Shown here piece after piece: positions 1 to 7,745 of a stretch of 16,435 nucleotides of DNA. Origin of the DNA: JAOABV01 sp964473505 (GTDB lineage: Bacteria; Hydrothermota; Tepidihabitantia; Tepidihabitantales; CAIPLT01); contig CAYYPG010000045.1 of the NCBI GenBank assembly GCA_964473505.1, positions 1-16,435 on the forward strand. The letters are read 5' to 3'. The notes beneath the pieces were generated by a model that made no database searches, was not told the DNA's origin, and saw only the letters and a program-made list of their open reading frames with translations. Each line of letters starts with the position of its first letter. Position 1 is the first letter of the stretch. A program made the position numbers and the translations under genes.

Positions 1-50
1 ACCTGTTTCACGTAACCATTATAATTAAATTTCATAAACTGTATAGTATG

Positions 51-102
51 TGTTGAACATATTGCAAAACAATATTGACTTTGTATGAGTTTTTTAAAAA
101 AC
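51..102. promoter_or_regulatory. cluster of palindromes upstream of the XRE-type gene
   Basis: Three symmetric sequences lie in 52 bases just upstream of the likely promoter of the first gene: TGTTGAACA (51-59), ATATTG-CAAAA-CAATAT (59-75) and the perfect palindrome GTTTTTTAAAAAAC (89-102). XRE-family regulators commonly bind short palindromes near their own promoter, so these are candidate operators. In AT-rich DNA such symmetry also arises by chance, and no binding site is demonstrated. Confidence 0.25.
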
Positions 103-110
103 AAACAGTC

Positions 111-139
111 TTGACTTTTAGCGGAAAATGAAGTACTAT
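111..139 (+). promoter_or_regulatory. sigma70-type promoter of the XRE-type gene
   Basis: TTGACT (111-116) is followed after exactly 17 nt by TACTAT (134-139), a 5/6 and a 4/6 match to the -35 and -10 consensus. Transcription would start near 146, giving a leader of about 40 nt before the ATG at 186. Confidence 0.45.
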
Positions 140-185
140 TATCTTAATTAGGTAACTTCTAAAAACCGATAATTCTAAAATAAAG

Positions 186-1118
186 ATGTCAGAAGAAATT
201 TTTATTTTCACTAAGGAGATGGCAGAACTCTTAAAGAAGATGCGGATGCGCGGCCATCTCTCGCAACAACAAGTTGCGGTGCGTTTAGGATTATCTCCCA
301 AATCAGGTAAAAGATATATTTCAGCCTTAGAACGCGGTGAAATTAAAAATCCTACTATAGGCTCGATACTTCGTTATCTAAAAGTATCTGGTGCTTCGTG
401 GCCAGAATTTTTTTCTGACCTGGCATTAATCGATTCGGGAATGAAAATTGAGAAATCATTGGGTGTTTCCAAAATTAAATCCGAACCTACTTATGATATT
501 ACTAAATATACCCCTAATATTAAATATCTACCTTATTATAAGTACAAATATGTTGACTTGCTCCGCTTAAAAAAGACTATTGACGATAATATTTTAGTTC
601 TACTGGAAAAAAGCAAAGTAGAAAAAGAATTAATTCCCTATTATATGCTATTTGCGGATGAGTTTTTTAGTTCTTTGGAAGAGAAGTTATTACGAGCAGC
701 CTTGAAACCCTCAGTGTTGTTGGCGATAAAACGGACGATTCAAAAAATTCTCAGTGCAGAACGCAAACGAATAATCACAAAACCACACCGAAGAGAAAAA
801 CTTAAACAGATGGCAATTGGGTTTACCGAACATCAGATTGCACTTGAGCCCATTTTAAATGAAGTGCGAAAACAACTTAATGAAATTGCGCCTGATATTA
901 CTGGCATTATGCTTTATGAGGCTTTTGCCCAAGAAATATGTCTTGTCCTAAATAAACATTATAAAGAAAAAAAGCCCGCCAATACCGATAGGGATGAATT
1001 TTTAGCCAAAGAATTAGATGAAACGATTAAGCGTTGGGTTAAGAGAGGTTTAAATGAAGCCAATTTGATTAAAGTCAAAGAAGCAACAATTAATGTTTTT
1101 AATTTATCAAATACATAA
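186..1118 (+). CDS. helix-turn-helix (XRE-like) DNA-binding protein
   Basis: This is a 310-residue soluble protein. Residues about 12-75 form a Cro/C1-type helix-turn-helix: LSQQQVAVRLGLSP is helix 2 plus turn, YISALERGEIKNPT is the recognition helix region, and a final helix ILRYLKVSG follows. The remaining ~230 residues are charged, Lys/Glu-rich and probably helical; I recognise no effector or enzymatic domain in them. There is no signal peptide or membrane segment. It is probably a cytoplasmic transcription factor or a DNA-binding protein with a partner-binding C-terminus. The ATG at 186 has only a weak AT-rich ribosome site (TAAAG). A sigma70-like promoter at 111-139 and palindromes at 51-102 suggest autoregulation. 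The downstream gap of 138 nt implies it is not tightly coupled to the envelope genes. The HTH is clear; the function of the long C-terminal part is unknown. Confidence 0.85.
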   Translation: MSEEIFIFTKEMAELLKKMRMRGHLSQQQVAVRLGLSPKSGKRYISALERGEIKNPTIGSILRYLKVSGASWPEFFSDLALIDSGMKIEKSLGVSKIKSEPTYDITKYTPNIKYLPYYKYKYVDLLRLKKTIDDNILVLLEKSKVEKELIPYYMLFADEFFSSLEEKLLRAALKPSVLLAIKRTIQKILSAERKRIITKPHRREKLKQMAIGFTEHQIALEPILNEVRKQLNEIAPDITGIMLYEAFAQEICLVLNKHYKEKKPANTDRDEFLAKELDETIKRWVKRGLNEANLIKVKEATINVFNLSNT

Positions 1119-1256
1119 TTCTTGAATCTCACTAACCTTAAATTGACTTAAAAGAAATATACAAAATCTGATACCAAAAATCAAAACAGATAGAAAAGAA
1201 ATAGATTTAGAATTAAATTATAGATTTATATTTAATAATAAATAAATAGAAAAATA

Positions 1257-2615
1257 ATGGAAATGGATATGATTACTAAGAATAATTGGCTTCTCGAACA
1301 TCAACCCTCTTATCGGTATCAAATAAAAGTAATTATATTAATACTTACATTGATTGTTATTGGTCAGGGATCAACTTTTTTATCTCCCCCCTTTCAACAC
1401 ACAATGGGTTTTAATCGGATATCCAAATATCATATTGAACTTTATTTAGGAGACGAATTTACTCTTTCTGACCCTCAAGGAATTACTGGTGCTAAAATGG
1501 ACGAAGAAAATGACCCGAAGACCTCGCTTGATGATAGAATTTTAACGCTTTTTGCGGTCAATTCCGGCACTTCACAAATTATCTATAATGTGAAACTCAG
1601 CAAAATTAAAGTCTATGGCGGTTTAGGCAAGGGTAACGGTGCATTTAATGCACCCACCGGTATTGTTTGTAATCCTCAAGGAGAAGTCTATGTTGCTGAT
1701 ACTGGTAATGAGCGAATCGTAAAACTATTATACTCTAAAGGCACTTTACATTTTAATCGAATATTTGCTGAATCAATCGGTGCGCCTTATGGTGTTGCTC
1801 TGGATTCTGATGGTAATCTATATGTTACTGATGCTAAAAACTCCCAAATCCGAGTCTATGATAAACAGGGCAGGGTGATTAATGCTTGGATTAGTAACCT
1901 AAATAACCCTACCGCGATATCAATTATTGACAAAAACGAAATTTATAATTATTATAAAGAAGACTTTGTAATTGTTATTGATAGCGATAAAAAACGAATT
2001 CAAAAGTTTAACCGATATGGGCAATTATTAGCCAGTACTAATGCTTATATGATAGGTCTATCTAATGCTGAATTTAACAGTTGCGCAATCGATTATAATG
2101 CCAATGTCTATGTTACGGATATGACGAACAATCAGATTCATAAATTTGACCGCTCATTGAATTATATTACTTCTATTGGAGAGACAGGTTTCGGACCCCA
2201 AAAGTTTATCTCACCGCGCGGAATATTTATTAACCGACGATTCGGCCAAGTTTTTATCACTGATGTCAATGCCGGATACTATTATTGGTTGGGTGTTGAT
2301 GGTACTGTACTCGGCTGTTATCCTCAAGTTATGACCGATATTCATCAAGGAACTACGATTGCACTCTATCTAACCGAATTATCGCAACTTAAGATCGACA
2401 TCTATGATTATACTAACAATTTAGTACGCACTTTGATTCCCGAATATTTTAGTGAACCCGGGGAAGTACTGATTGTTTGGGATGGTCGAAATAATAATAA
2501 CCAAGAAGTTAGTCCTGGTGAATATAACATTCGGATAAGCATCTTTCCGACTTACGGTCTGGCAAGAAGAGTTTTTGTCAAAGTACTGGAAACTAAAGTA
2601 AGAAAGAATATTTAA
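1257..2615 (+). CDS. NHL-repeat surface protein with C-terminal FlgD-like Ig domain
   Basis: This 452-residue exported protein has a hydrophobic N-terminal segment (residues ~24-40, VIILILTLIVIG) that acts as signal peptide or anchor. Residues ~120-345 carry beta-propeller NHL repeats with the usual pattern: 'P.GIVCNPQGEVYVADTGNERI', 'PYGVALDSDGNLYVTDAKNSQI', 'AIDYNANVYVTDMTNNQI' and a degenerate fourth copy ending in 'GQVFITDVNAG'. Residues ~366-428 match the FlgD-type Ig-like fold (IDIYDYTNNLVRTL, VLIVWDGRNNNNQEVSPG, EYNIRISIF). That module is common at the C-terminus of extracellular proteins in candidate phyla and resembles short sorting/anchoring tails. The propeller may bind protein or carbohydrate; no catalytic residues are visible. 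The ATG at 1257 lacks a good ribosome site; ATGs at 1263 and 1269 are in-frame alternatives. The PorV-like gene follows 55 nt downstream. Confidence 0.85.
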   Translation: MEMDMITKNNWLLEHQPSYRYQIKVIILILTLIVIGQGSTFLSPPFQHTMGFNRISKYHIELYLGDEFTLSDPQGITGAKMDEENDPKTSLDDRILTLFAVNSGTSQIIYNVKLSKIKVYGGLGKGNGAFNAPTGIVCNPQGEVYVADTGNERIVKLLYSKGTLHFNRIFAESIGAPYGVALDSDGNLYVTDAKNSQIRVYDKQGRVINAWISNLNNPTAISIIDKNEIYNYYKEDFVIVIDSDKKRIQKFNRYGQLLASTNAYMIGLSNAEFNSCAIDYNANVYVTDMTNNQIHKFDRSLNYITSIGETGFGPQKFISPRGIFINRRFGQVFITDVNAGYYYWLGVDGTVLGCYPQVMTDIHQGTTIALYLTELSQLKIDIYDYTNNLVRTLIPEYFSEPGEVLIVWDGRNNNNQEVSPGEYNIRISIFPTYGLARRVFVKVLETKVRKNI

Positions 2616-2627
2616 ATTTTTCGTATG

Positions 2628-2655
2628 TTAGTTGAACTTTAGACTGAACAACTAA
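2628..2655. other. inverted repeat between NHL and PorV-like genes
   Basis: TTAGTTG (2628-2634) and CAACTAA (2649-2655) form a perfect 7-bp stem with a 14-nt loop in the 55-nt gap. No T-tract follows on the + strand, so it is not a classical terminator. It could be an mRNA processing or stability element, or chance. Confidence 0.3.
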
Positions 2656-2670
2656 AAATAACCGACAAAT

Positions 2671-3666
2671 ATGGAACAATCTAATAACTTTATCCAACTG
2701 CGGTTTTATAACAAGATTTTTAAACCGATACCAATGATTCAAAAGTTCTTGGTTGGATTTTGGCTGTTTATCTTTTTAGGCAAGAGTATTGGTTTCGGCA
2801 CCCATTATGCTGGTGATTTTCAGGAATTCGGTGCTTCAGCACGAGCATTAGGTTTAGGTGGCGCTTATGTTGCTTGTGTTTCGGATGCTTCTGCCATCTA
2901 TTACAATCCCTCAGCCGGAGTTTTGCTCGATTCTCGACAATTAATCTTTCTCCATTCAAAAATTTTTGACGGCATTATCCAACATAACTTTCTTGCCTTT
3001 ATTCTTCCCCGATTCCATAATCAGTCCTTCGGTTGCGCAATTTTGTTTAATCGCATTCCGGATATAAAAATTACGAAGTTACCAGTTGCACATTTACCAC
3101 CAAGTGAAGATAATCGACCCGAAATTGACCGTACCATTAATGTATCGGATTGGATATTATATTTTAACTATGCTCGATTAATGCGGAATAAATTTTATCT
3201 TGGAACAAATTTCAAAATAATATCCCGTGCCTTGGGCATCGGAACTGGTTTTGGTTTGGGTTTAGACCTTGGTGCCTTGAAACTTTTGCCCCAAAATTGG
3301 CAACTGGGTTTACGGCTCAGAGACATAACCTACTCGCCAATATTCTGGTCAAACAAAACTCAGGACTTAATTGTTCCCCATATCAGTCTTGGGCTAAGTA
3401 AGACTTTTCCCATAAATACTTCTAATATTTTGCTGAGTACGGAATTGAATGCCCATTTTGATAAACTGACTTTTAATACTAATCTTGGTGCGGAATATGT
3501 CTATAAAAACATTTTAGCGCTTCGGTTTGGACTTTACCATCAGAATTTCTCTCTTGGCTTCGGACTAAATCATAAGAAGATATTTATTGACTATGCCTAT
3601 ATCAAAGAATATTATCAAGAAGATTTGGGCGCAAGTCAAAAACTCAGTGGAGGGATTCGATTCTAA
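2671..3666 (+). CDS. PorV/PorQ-family outer-membrane beta-barrel protein
   Basis: This protein is 331 residues from the first ATG. An internal Met22 (2734) begins a more typical signal peptide, MIQKFLVGFWLFIFLGKSIG, so the true start may be there; neither start has a clear ribosome site. Just after the signal sits the family hallmark 'GASARALGLGGAYVACVSDASAIYYNPSAG' (residues ~54-83), which marks PorV/PorQ (UPF0164-like) barrels. The rest shows alternating beta strands, a Gly-rich mid-section and a final strand ending in aromatic Phe (GGIRF), as expected for outer-membrane insertion. In Bacteroidetes, PorV is the type IX secretion shuttle that binds cargo C-terminal domains. Paralogues are abundant in candidate phyla, so a T9SS role here is inference only. 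It lies 55 nt after the NHL/FlgD protein, and its stop overlaps the next gene's likely start. Confidence 0.85.
   Translation: MEQSNNFIQLRFYNKIFKPIPMIQKFLVGFWLFIFLGKSIGFGTHYAGDFQEFGASARALGLGGAYVACVSDASAIYYNPSAGVLLDSRQLIFLHSKIFDGIIQHNFLAFILPRFHNQSFGCAILFNRIPDIKITKLPVAHLPPSEDNRPEIDRTINVSDWILYFNYARLMRNKFYLGTNFKIISRALGIGTGFGLGLDLGALKLLPQNWQLGLRLRDITYSPIFWSNKTQDLIVPHISLGLSKTFPINTSNILLSTELNAHFDKLTFNTNLGAEYVYKNILALRFGLYHQNFSLGFGLNHKKIFIDYAYIKEYYQEDLGASQKLSGGIRF
3649..3662 (+). promoter_or_regulatory. strong Shine-Dalgarno ahead of a putative ATT start
   Basis: GGAGGG (3649-3654) sits 5 nt before an in-frame ATT codon (3660-3662) that begins the segment conserved in the next gene's family. The same bases encode the Gly-Gly near the end of the PorV-like protein, so the match could be coincidental. 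The spacing is nevertheless what initiation requires. Confidence 0.45.
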
Positions 3667-4253
3667 AGAGCGAAATTTCTCGAAAACTGGTTCATCTCAT
3701 TGCTCTATTGATACCTATTCTCTATTACTTTTTACCCCGAAAAATAAGTATCTTATCATTAGCAATGTTTACAGTGATATTTATTATCATTGATTATATC
3801 CGCTTACATATCGGCTCAATTAAAAAAATGTTTTTACTTTTGTTTGGTCAACTTTTAAGAAGAAGCGAATTATCTTCCTTAACCGGCGGAAGTTATTTAC
3901 TGTTAGCCTCATTAGTTGCCATCTTAATATTTCCTGATGCCGGCGTCTATATGGCGGCAATCTCTTTTTTAGTAATCGGCGACACCGTCGCGGCCTTATT
4001 CGGTCTTCGGTTTGGCAAGACCCGATTATTTCGAAAGACAGTTGCCGGAACAGTTGCATGTTTAGTAAGTTGTCTACTGATTGCTTATATTCTATCCCGA
4101 TTACCTAATAAAAGTTTATCTTTCTCCATCGGTGCTATTGGTGCGTTTACTGCGACTTTAGTTGAAGCCTTACCCGTCGAAGTTAACGATAATGTGGTCA
4201 TACCGATTTTATCGGGTGCGGTAATGCAATTATGCACCTTATTTTTAAGATGA
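3660..4253 (+). CDS. dolichol kinase / CTP-transferase-like integral membrane protein
   Basis: This is a polytopic membrane protein of the SEC59/DGK1/CDP-diglyceride synthetase-like group, about 197 residues from the start chosen here. Family members use CTP to phosphorylate polyprenol or diacylglycerol, or use it as a cytidylyl donor. Visible hallmarks are the N-terminal 'RKLVHL' (residues 8-13), 'GDTVAALFGLRFGK' (107-120), 'RKTVAGTVA' (125-133, the usual KS-EGS position) and 'VEALPVEVNDN' (168-178, the usual E..P..DDN). At least five hydrophobic segments are present. The reading frame has no ATG at the 5' end. The first standard codon, TTG at 3708, would cut off the conserved RKLVHL helix, so I place the start at ATT 3660 behind GGAGGG, overlapping the PorV stop by 7 nt. 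It probably acts in lipid-carrier or phospholipid metabolism; the substrate is unknown. Confidence 0.75.
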   Translation: MLKSEISRKLVHLIALLIPILYYFLPRKISILSLAMFTVIFIIIDYIRLHIGSIKKMFLLLFGQLLRRSELSSLTGGSYLLLASLVAILIFPDAGVYMAAISFLVIGDTVAALFGLRFGKTRLFRKTVAGTVACLVSCLLIAYILSRLPNKSLSFSIGAIGAFTATLVEALPVEVNDNVVIPILSGAVMQLCTLFLR

Positions 4254-4373
4254 ATCTTAAGATGTCATTTTACAATTATCATTCTATAAGTAAACGAGTA
4301 CATCACAGATCTCAACTATTTTACCCTGGGAATCAGTATCCATGTTCTGAAAAAACTTATAAACATATGCTTA

Positions 4374-4470
4374 GCCATTCTGATTTTATCCGATTGAAGC
4401 AGCGCAATAGGTCTCAAACGCTAAACCATATACCTATACTATTGAGACCATTTATTCTGCTTAGAATGGC
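4374..4470 (+). other. nested inverted repeats: structured leader or intergenic RNA
   Basis: The 282-nt gap before the PPIase gene holds two nested perfect inverted repeats. Outer arms are GCCATTCT (4374-4381) and AGAATGGC (4463-4470). Inner arms are GGTCTCAA (4410-4417) and TTGAGACC (4442-4449), with a 24-nt loop. They are co-linear, so they can form one extended hairpin with an asymmetric internal loop (28 and 13 nt). No T-tract follows. A 100-codon open frame crosses this DNA but looks non-coding. Confidence 0.4.
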
Positions 4471-4501
4471 CAGATATATTTTTCCCAATTCTTCACTAAA
4501 C

Positions 4502-4530
4502 GGACTCTTAGCCAGAGTCCAAAAGGAGTC
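4502..4530 (+). promoter_or_regulatory. hairpin abutting the PPIase ribosome-binding site
   Basis: GGACTCT (4502-4508) and AGAGTCC (4514-4520) form a perfect 7-bp stem with a 5-nt loop. Two bases later comes the ribosome site AAGGAG (4523-4528), 7 nt before the ATG at 4536. The left arm's GACTC (4503-4507) can also pair with GAGTC at 4526-4530, which overlaps the ribosome site. Two mutually exclusive folds are therefore possible, one exposing and one masking it. The pairing is seen in sequence; translational control is inference. Confidence 0.4.
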
Positions 4531-4535
4531 GTAGT

Positions 4536-6518
4536 ATGAAACACATCATAATGTTAACTTTATTTCTTTTATCTTTATTTGGCATTAGTTTTGGCGCAAA
4601 ACCGAATGATCCGCTTGCTGAAATCTACATCTTATATAGCAGAGGCGACTATCATCTTGCAGAAGAAAAACTGCTTTTTTATAGCCGCAACGCAACTAAC
4701 CCGCAACTTAAATTTAGATATGCTTTAGAATTAGGTGACCTCTACTTTGATAAGCTAAATCAACTAACCAAAGCTGAAATTACCTATAAATCAATTATCG
4801 ATCAATTTCCCCAACATAAAAATATTGGTGATATTTATTACCGGTTAGGTTTAGTTTACGAAAAGCAGAATCGGTACTTAGAATCGGCTCAGATGTTTGA
4901 ACAGGTAGCAATTAAACACCGAAAATCAATTTACGCTCAAGATGCTTTAGATGCGATTGAACGTTGCTTTAAGAAAAATTATCAGGAACGCGTTGCTAAA
5001 ATTGACGACTATCCGATTACTCGGGTAGAACTTGATGACCGTATTGCTCGCAATCCTGGCCGTTATGAAAAATTTGAAGACAAACAGCAATTGCTCAATG
5101 AAATGATTGATGAACATCTGATGTATCTTACAGCAATTAATAATCAATTAGACCAAAATCCAAACTTTGTAAAACGGATATCCGATTTTCGTAATGGCGC
5201 AATCTTCCAGTTATGGTATCAAAACGAGATAATCAATAGAATAACAATTAAAGAGTCAGATAAAAAGGCCTATTATAAAAACCATCGACATGAATTTATT
5301 ATTCCAGAACAAGTTCGAGCCCGAGAGATTTTAGTTCAAACCAAAAGCCAAGGAGATTCGGTTTATCTGATGCTAACCGAGCAAAAGTTAGCTTTCGATT
5401 CAATTGCGCAAGAAATCTCTTTAGCACCAACTAAAAGTAATGGCGGTGACTTAGGTTATTTTCGGCGTAACATTCATCCTAAAGAAATAGATGACTTTGC
5501 ATTCAAAGCAAAAGTTGGTGAAATAAGCCGGCCCATTTATTCAGATGCTAAAGCCGGCTATGTGATTCTTAAGATTGAAGACAAAAAACCACAGAAAATT
5601 AGAACTTATCAAGAAGTATCCGCGGAAATCGAAAGTCGTATCCGAAGTCAAAGAATTGACGAAACCTATCGTAAATTCACCGAAAATCTCAAGAAGAACC
5701 ATCGTATAATCATTGATGAACAAGCAATTAAAAACGGACAAGATACATTTGCGTTAATTGACGACAAACCGATCTTAAAACAAGATGTTGACGAACAAAT
5801 TGCTAAAATACCACCATTTTATCGTGCTGATTTTGAAACTCCGGAAGGCAAAAGACGAATGTTAGACCAGTTAATATTAGAAAGAGTACTTTTGACTTAT
5901 TTCGAACAACAAAAATATTGGCTTCGAAATAATGTTTTCGCACCAGTTGAGGAGACTAAAAGAAGTATGTTGATAAGAGATTTGCGCAAGCAGGAAGTCA
6001 CGGATAAAGTCTTTGTTTCCGAAGCAGATTTGCAAGACGAATATAAGAAAACAATCAAGGAATATCAGGTGCCTAAGCAAGTTCGAGCAAGAGAAATAAC
6101 CGTGAAAGATGAAACCACGGCGATAAAATTAAGAAAATTAGTCATAGATAAAAAAGCAACTTTTGATTCTTTAGCACGCACCTTTTCTATTGCCGCCTCA
6201 AAGTGGAATGGTGGTGATCTAGGATTCTTTTCGGCAGGTTCCAAGCCCAAACCAATTGATGATGTCGCTTTTAATTTACGCCCTGGACAAATCAGCCAAC
6301 CGATGAAAATCGATGACACAACCTATACCATTCTCAAAATTGAAGAAGTTAAACCTGCATACACTCGACCATTTGAGGAAGTCAAATCTAAAATTGAACG
6401 TAAACTTCAACAACAAAAAGAAGATATTGCGTATAAAAATTTCATTGCCGAACTGCGTCGAAAACATTCCGTCGAAATCTTTCTAACTGAAGAACCTATA
6501 GAAAAAGAAGAACCGTAG
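4536..6518 (+). CDS. periplasmic TPR plus tandem-parvulin (PpiC/SurA-like) chaperone
   Basis: This is a 660-residue exported protein. Residues 1-20 are a clear signal peptide ending LFGISFGA. Residues ~25-145 contain TPR-like helix pairs (LGDLYFDKLNQLTKAEITYKS and YYRLGLVYEKQNRYLESAQM). Two SurA-type units follow, each a helical chaperone segment plus a parvulin domain: parvulin 1 at about 256-350 (NGGDLGYF at 302-309) and parvulin 2 at about 513-605 (NGGDLGFF at 558-565). A coiled, charged C-terminus ends in EEPIEKEEP. It likely escorts outer-membrane or secreted proteins across the periplasm, fitting the PorV-like neighbour. Both domains lack the histidines usual in the parvulin core: 'ARHIL' reads 'AREIL' and 'AREIT', and 'GYHIIK' reads 'GYVILK' and 'TYTILK'. 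Catalytic isomerase activity is therefore doubtful. The start is firm: AAGGAG lies 7 nt upstream of the ATG. Confidence 0.9.
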   Translation: MKHIIMLTLFLLSLFGISFGAKPNDPLAEIYILYSRGDYHLAEEKLLFYSRNATNPQLKFRYALELGDLYFDKLNQLTKAEITYKSIIDQFPQHKNIGDIYYRLGLVYEKQNRYLESAQMFEQVAIKHRKSIYAQDALDAIERCFKKNYQERVAKIDDYPITRVELDDRIARNPGRYEKFEDKQQLLNEMIDEHLMYLTAINNQLDQNPNFVKRISDFRNGAIFQLWYQNEIINRITIKESDKKAYYKNHRHEFIIPEQVRAREILVQTKSQGDSVYLMLTEQKLAFDSIAQEISLAPTKSNGGDLGYFRRNIHPKEIDDFAFKAKVGEISRPIYSDAKAGYVILKIEDKKPQKIRTYQEVSAEIESRIRSQRIDETYRKFTENLKKNHRIIIDEQAIKNGQDTFALIDDKPILKQDVDEQIAKIPPFYRADFETPEGKRRMLDQLILERVLLTYFEQQKYWLRNNVFAPVEETKRSMLIRDLRKQEVTDKVFVSEADLQDEYKKTIKEYQVPKQVRAREITVKDETTAIKLRKLVIDKKATFDSLARTFSIAASKWNGGDLGFFSAGSKPKPIDDVAFNLRPGQISQPMKIDDTTYTILKIEEVKPAYTRPFEEVKSKIERKLQQQKEDIAYKNFIAELRRKHSVEIFLTEEPIEKEEP

Positions 6519-6594
6519 ATCGGAAAAAATTATCTTTACTGAGTTATTTAAAAATCATATGACGGCAATAACCTTACATAAACTTAGATTTATT

Positions 6595-6609
6595 CGTATC
6601 GCTCATACG
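6595..6609. other. small hairpin in the PPIase-galT gap
   Basis: CGTAT (6595-6599) and ATACG (6605-6609) form a 5-bp stem with a 5-nt loop in the 163-nt gap between the chaperone and the GalT-family gene. No T-run follows directly, and I see no convincing promoter in this gap. It is weak evidence for a regulatory element. Confidence 0.15.
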
Positions 6610-6681
6610 CTTATAGATAAAACATTAATGCTTCAACCAAGCACCTATTAGAATAATTATTTTTATAAAGGACTTTTAGTT

Positions 6682-7689
6682 ATGCCAGAATTAAGAAAAG
6701 ACCCTGTAGTTGGAAGATGGATTATTATTGCATCGGAACGCGGAGCTCGGCCTTCGGATTATCAAGCCAATCGCGAACCAATTAAGGAAAATAGTGTCTG
6801 TCCATTTTGTCCTGGCCATGAAGATAAGACTCCTCCGGAAATATATGCGATTCGAGAAATGAGCACTTCGCCGAATACCCCAGGCTGGAAAGTTAGAGTG
6901 GTGCCCAATAAATTTCCGGCACTTATTATTCAAAATCCGCTCAAACGGCAAGGTGAAGGTATCTATGACCGGATGGCTGGAGTTGGTGCCCATGAAGTGA
7001 TAATTGAGACACCAGAACATTCTTTGAGTTTAGATAAATTTGAGGAAAAGGCAATTGCGGATTTTATCTTAGCCTATAAAGCCCGAGTAATTGATTTGGC
7101 TAATGATAAACGATTTCGCTATATTCTGATTTTCAAAAATCATGGCGCTTCGGCGGGTGCTTCTTTAAGCCATCCACATTCCCAGTTAATCGCAATGCCG
7201 ATTATTCCTAAACATGTCAAAGAAGAGATCGATGGCGCGCGCCAATATTATGATTTTAAGGAGCGGTGTATTTTTTGTGACATTATCAAACAAGAATTAG
7301 AAGATGACAAACGCGTAGTCCGAGAAACTCCTGACTTTATTTCTTTTGAACCATTCGCCGCACGTTTTCCTTTCGAGACCTGGATTGTTTCTAAACGACA
7401 TTTTACTTCCTTCTTTGATATTACCGATAACGAAATTTGGGATTTAAGTGTAATGCTTAAAGACTTGTTGTCCCGAATCAACAAAGTATTAACCTTTCCG
7501 GATTATAATTTCTTTATCCATACCGCTCCCTTAGATGCACCTTGTTTGGAACATTATCATTTTCACATTGAATTTATTCCCAAACTTACCAAAATTGCTG
7601 GTTTCGAAGTTGGGAGTGGATTTTATATCAATCCAACATCACCGGAAGATGCCGCCCACTATCTTAAAGAATGCGAGTGCATTAAATAA
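6682..7689 (+). CDS. galT: GalT-family hexose-1-phosphate nucleotidyltransferase
   Basis: This 335-residue HIT-superfamily enzyme transfers a nucleotidyl group between a sugar nucleotide and a hexose 1-phosphate through a uridylyl/adenylyl-histidine. N-terminal Cys40-Pro-Phe-Cys43 is the usual zinc pair. The catalytic motif HPHSQ lies at residues 164-168, with the second His as nucleophile. A second Cys pair (CIFC, 196-199) and HYHFH (291-295) mark the C-terminal half. Length is close to E. coli GalT (348). The C-terminal loop reads VGSGFYINPTSPEDA and is shorter than E. coli's VGYEMLAETQRDL, so the sugar-contacting glutamine is not evident. That variant recalls ADP-glucose phosphorylase-type GalT homologues. 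glgA follows 56 nt downstream, so the substrate may belong to glycogen rather than galactose metabolism. Ribosome site AAAGGA (6667-6672) supports the ATG. Confidence 0.88.
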   Translation: MPELRKDPVVGRWIIIASERGARPSDYQANREPIKENSVCPFCPGHEDKTPPEIYAIREMSTSPNTPGWKVRVVPNKFPALIIQNPLKRQGEGIYDRMAGVGAHEVIIETPEHSLSLDKFEEKAIADFILAYKARVIDLANDKRFRYILIFKNHGASAGASLSHPHSQLIAMPIIPKHVKEEIDGARQYYDFKERCIFCDIIKQELEDDKRVVRETPDFISFEPFAARFPFETWIVSKRHFTSFFDITDNEIWDLSVMLKDLLSRINKVLTFPDYNFFIHTAPLDAPCLEHYHFHIEFIPKLTKIAGFEVGSGFYINPTSPEDAAHYLKECECIK

Positions 7690-7745
7690 TAATTTTTTAT
7701 CAATTATTTTGTTAGCCAAATAAATAATGAAATGAAAGGTATAAA

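Noticed and set aside
1143..1163. TTGACT followed by TATACA upstream of the NHL gene
   Set aside because: Spacing is only 9 nt and no better -10 lies at 16-18 nt, so I do not call a promoter there.
3587..3793. 68-codon TTG-started frame spanning the porV-like / dolichol-kinase-like junction
   Set aside because: It overlaps both neighbouring genes in a different frame and shows no family features.
4232..4534. 100-codon + strand open frame between the dolichol-kinase-like and PPIase genes
   Set aside because: It overlaps the preceding gene, has a Ser/His/Arg-rich composition unlike its neighbours, no domain pattern, and runs across nested inverted repeats. The DNA is better explained as structured untranslated sequence.
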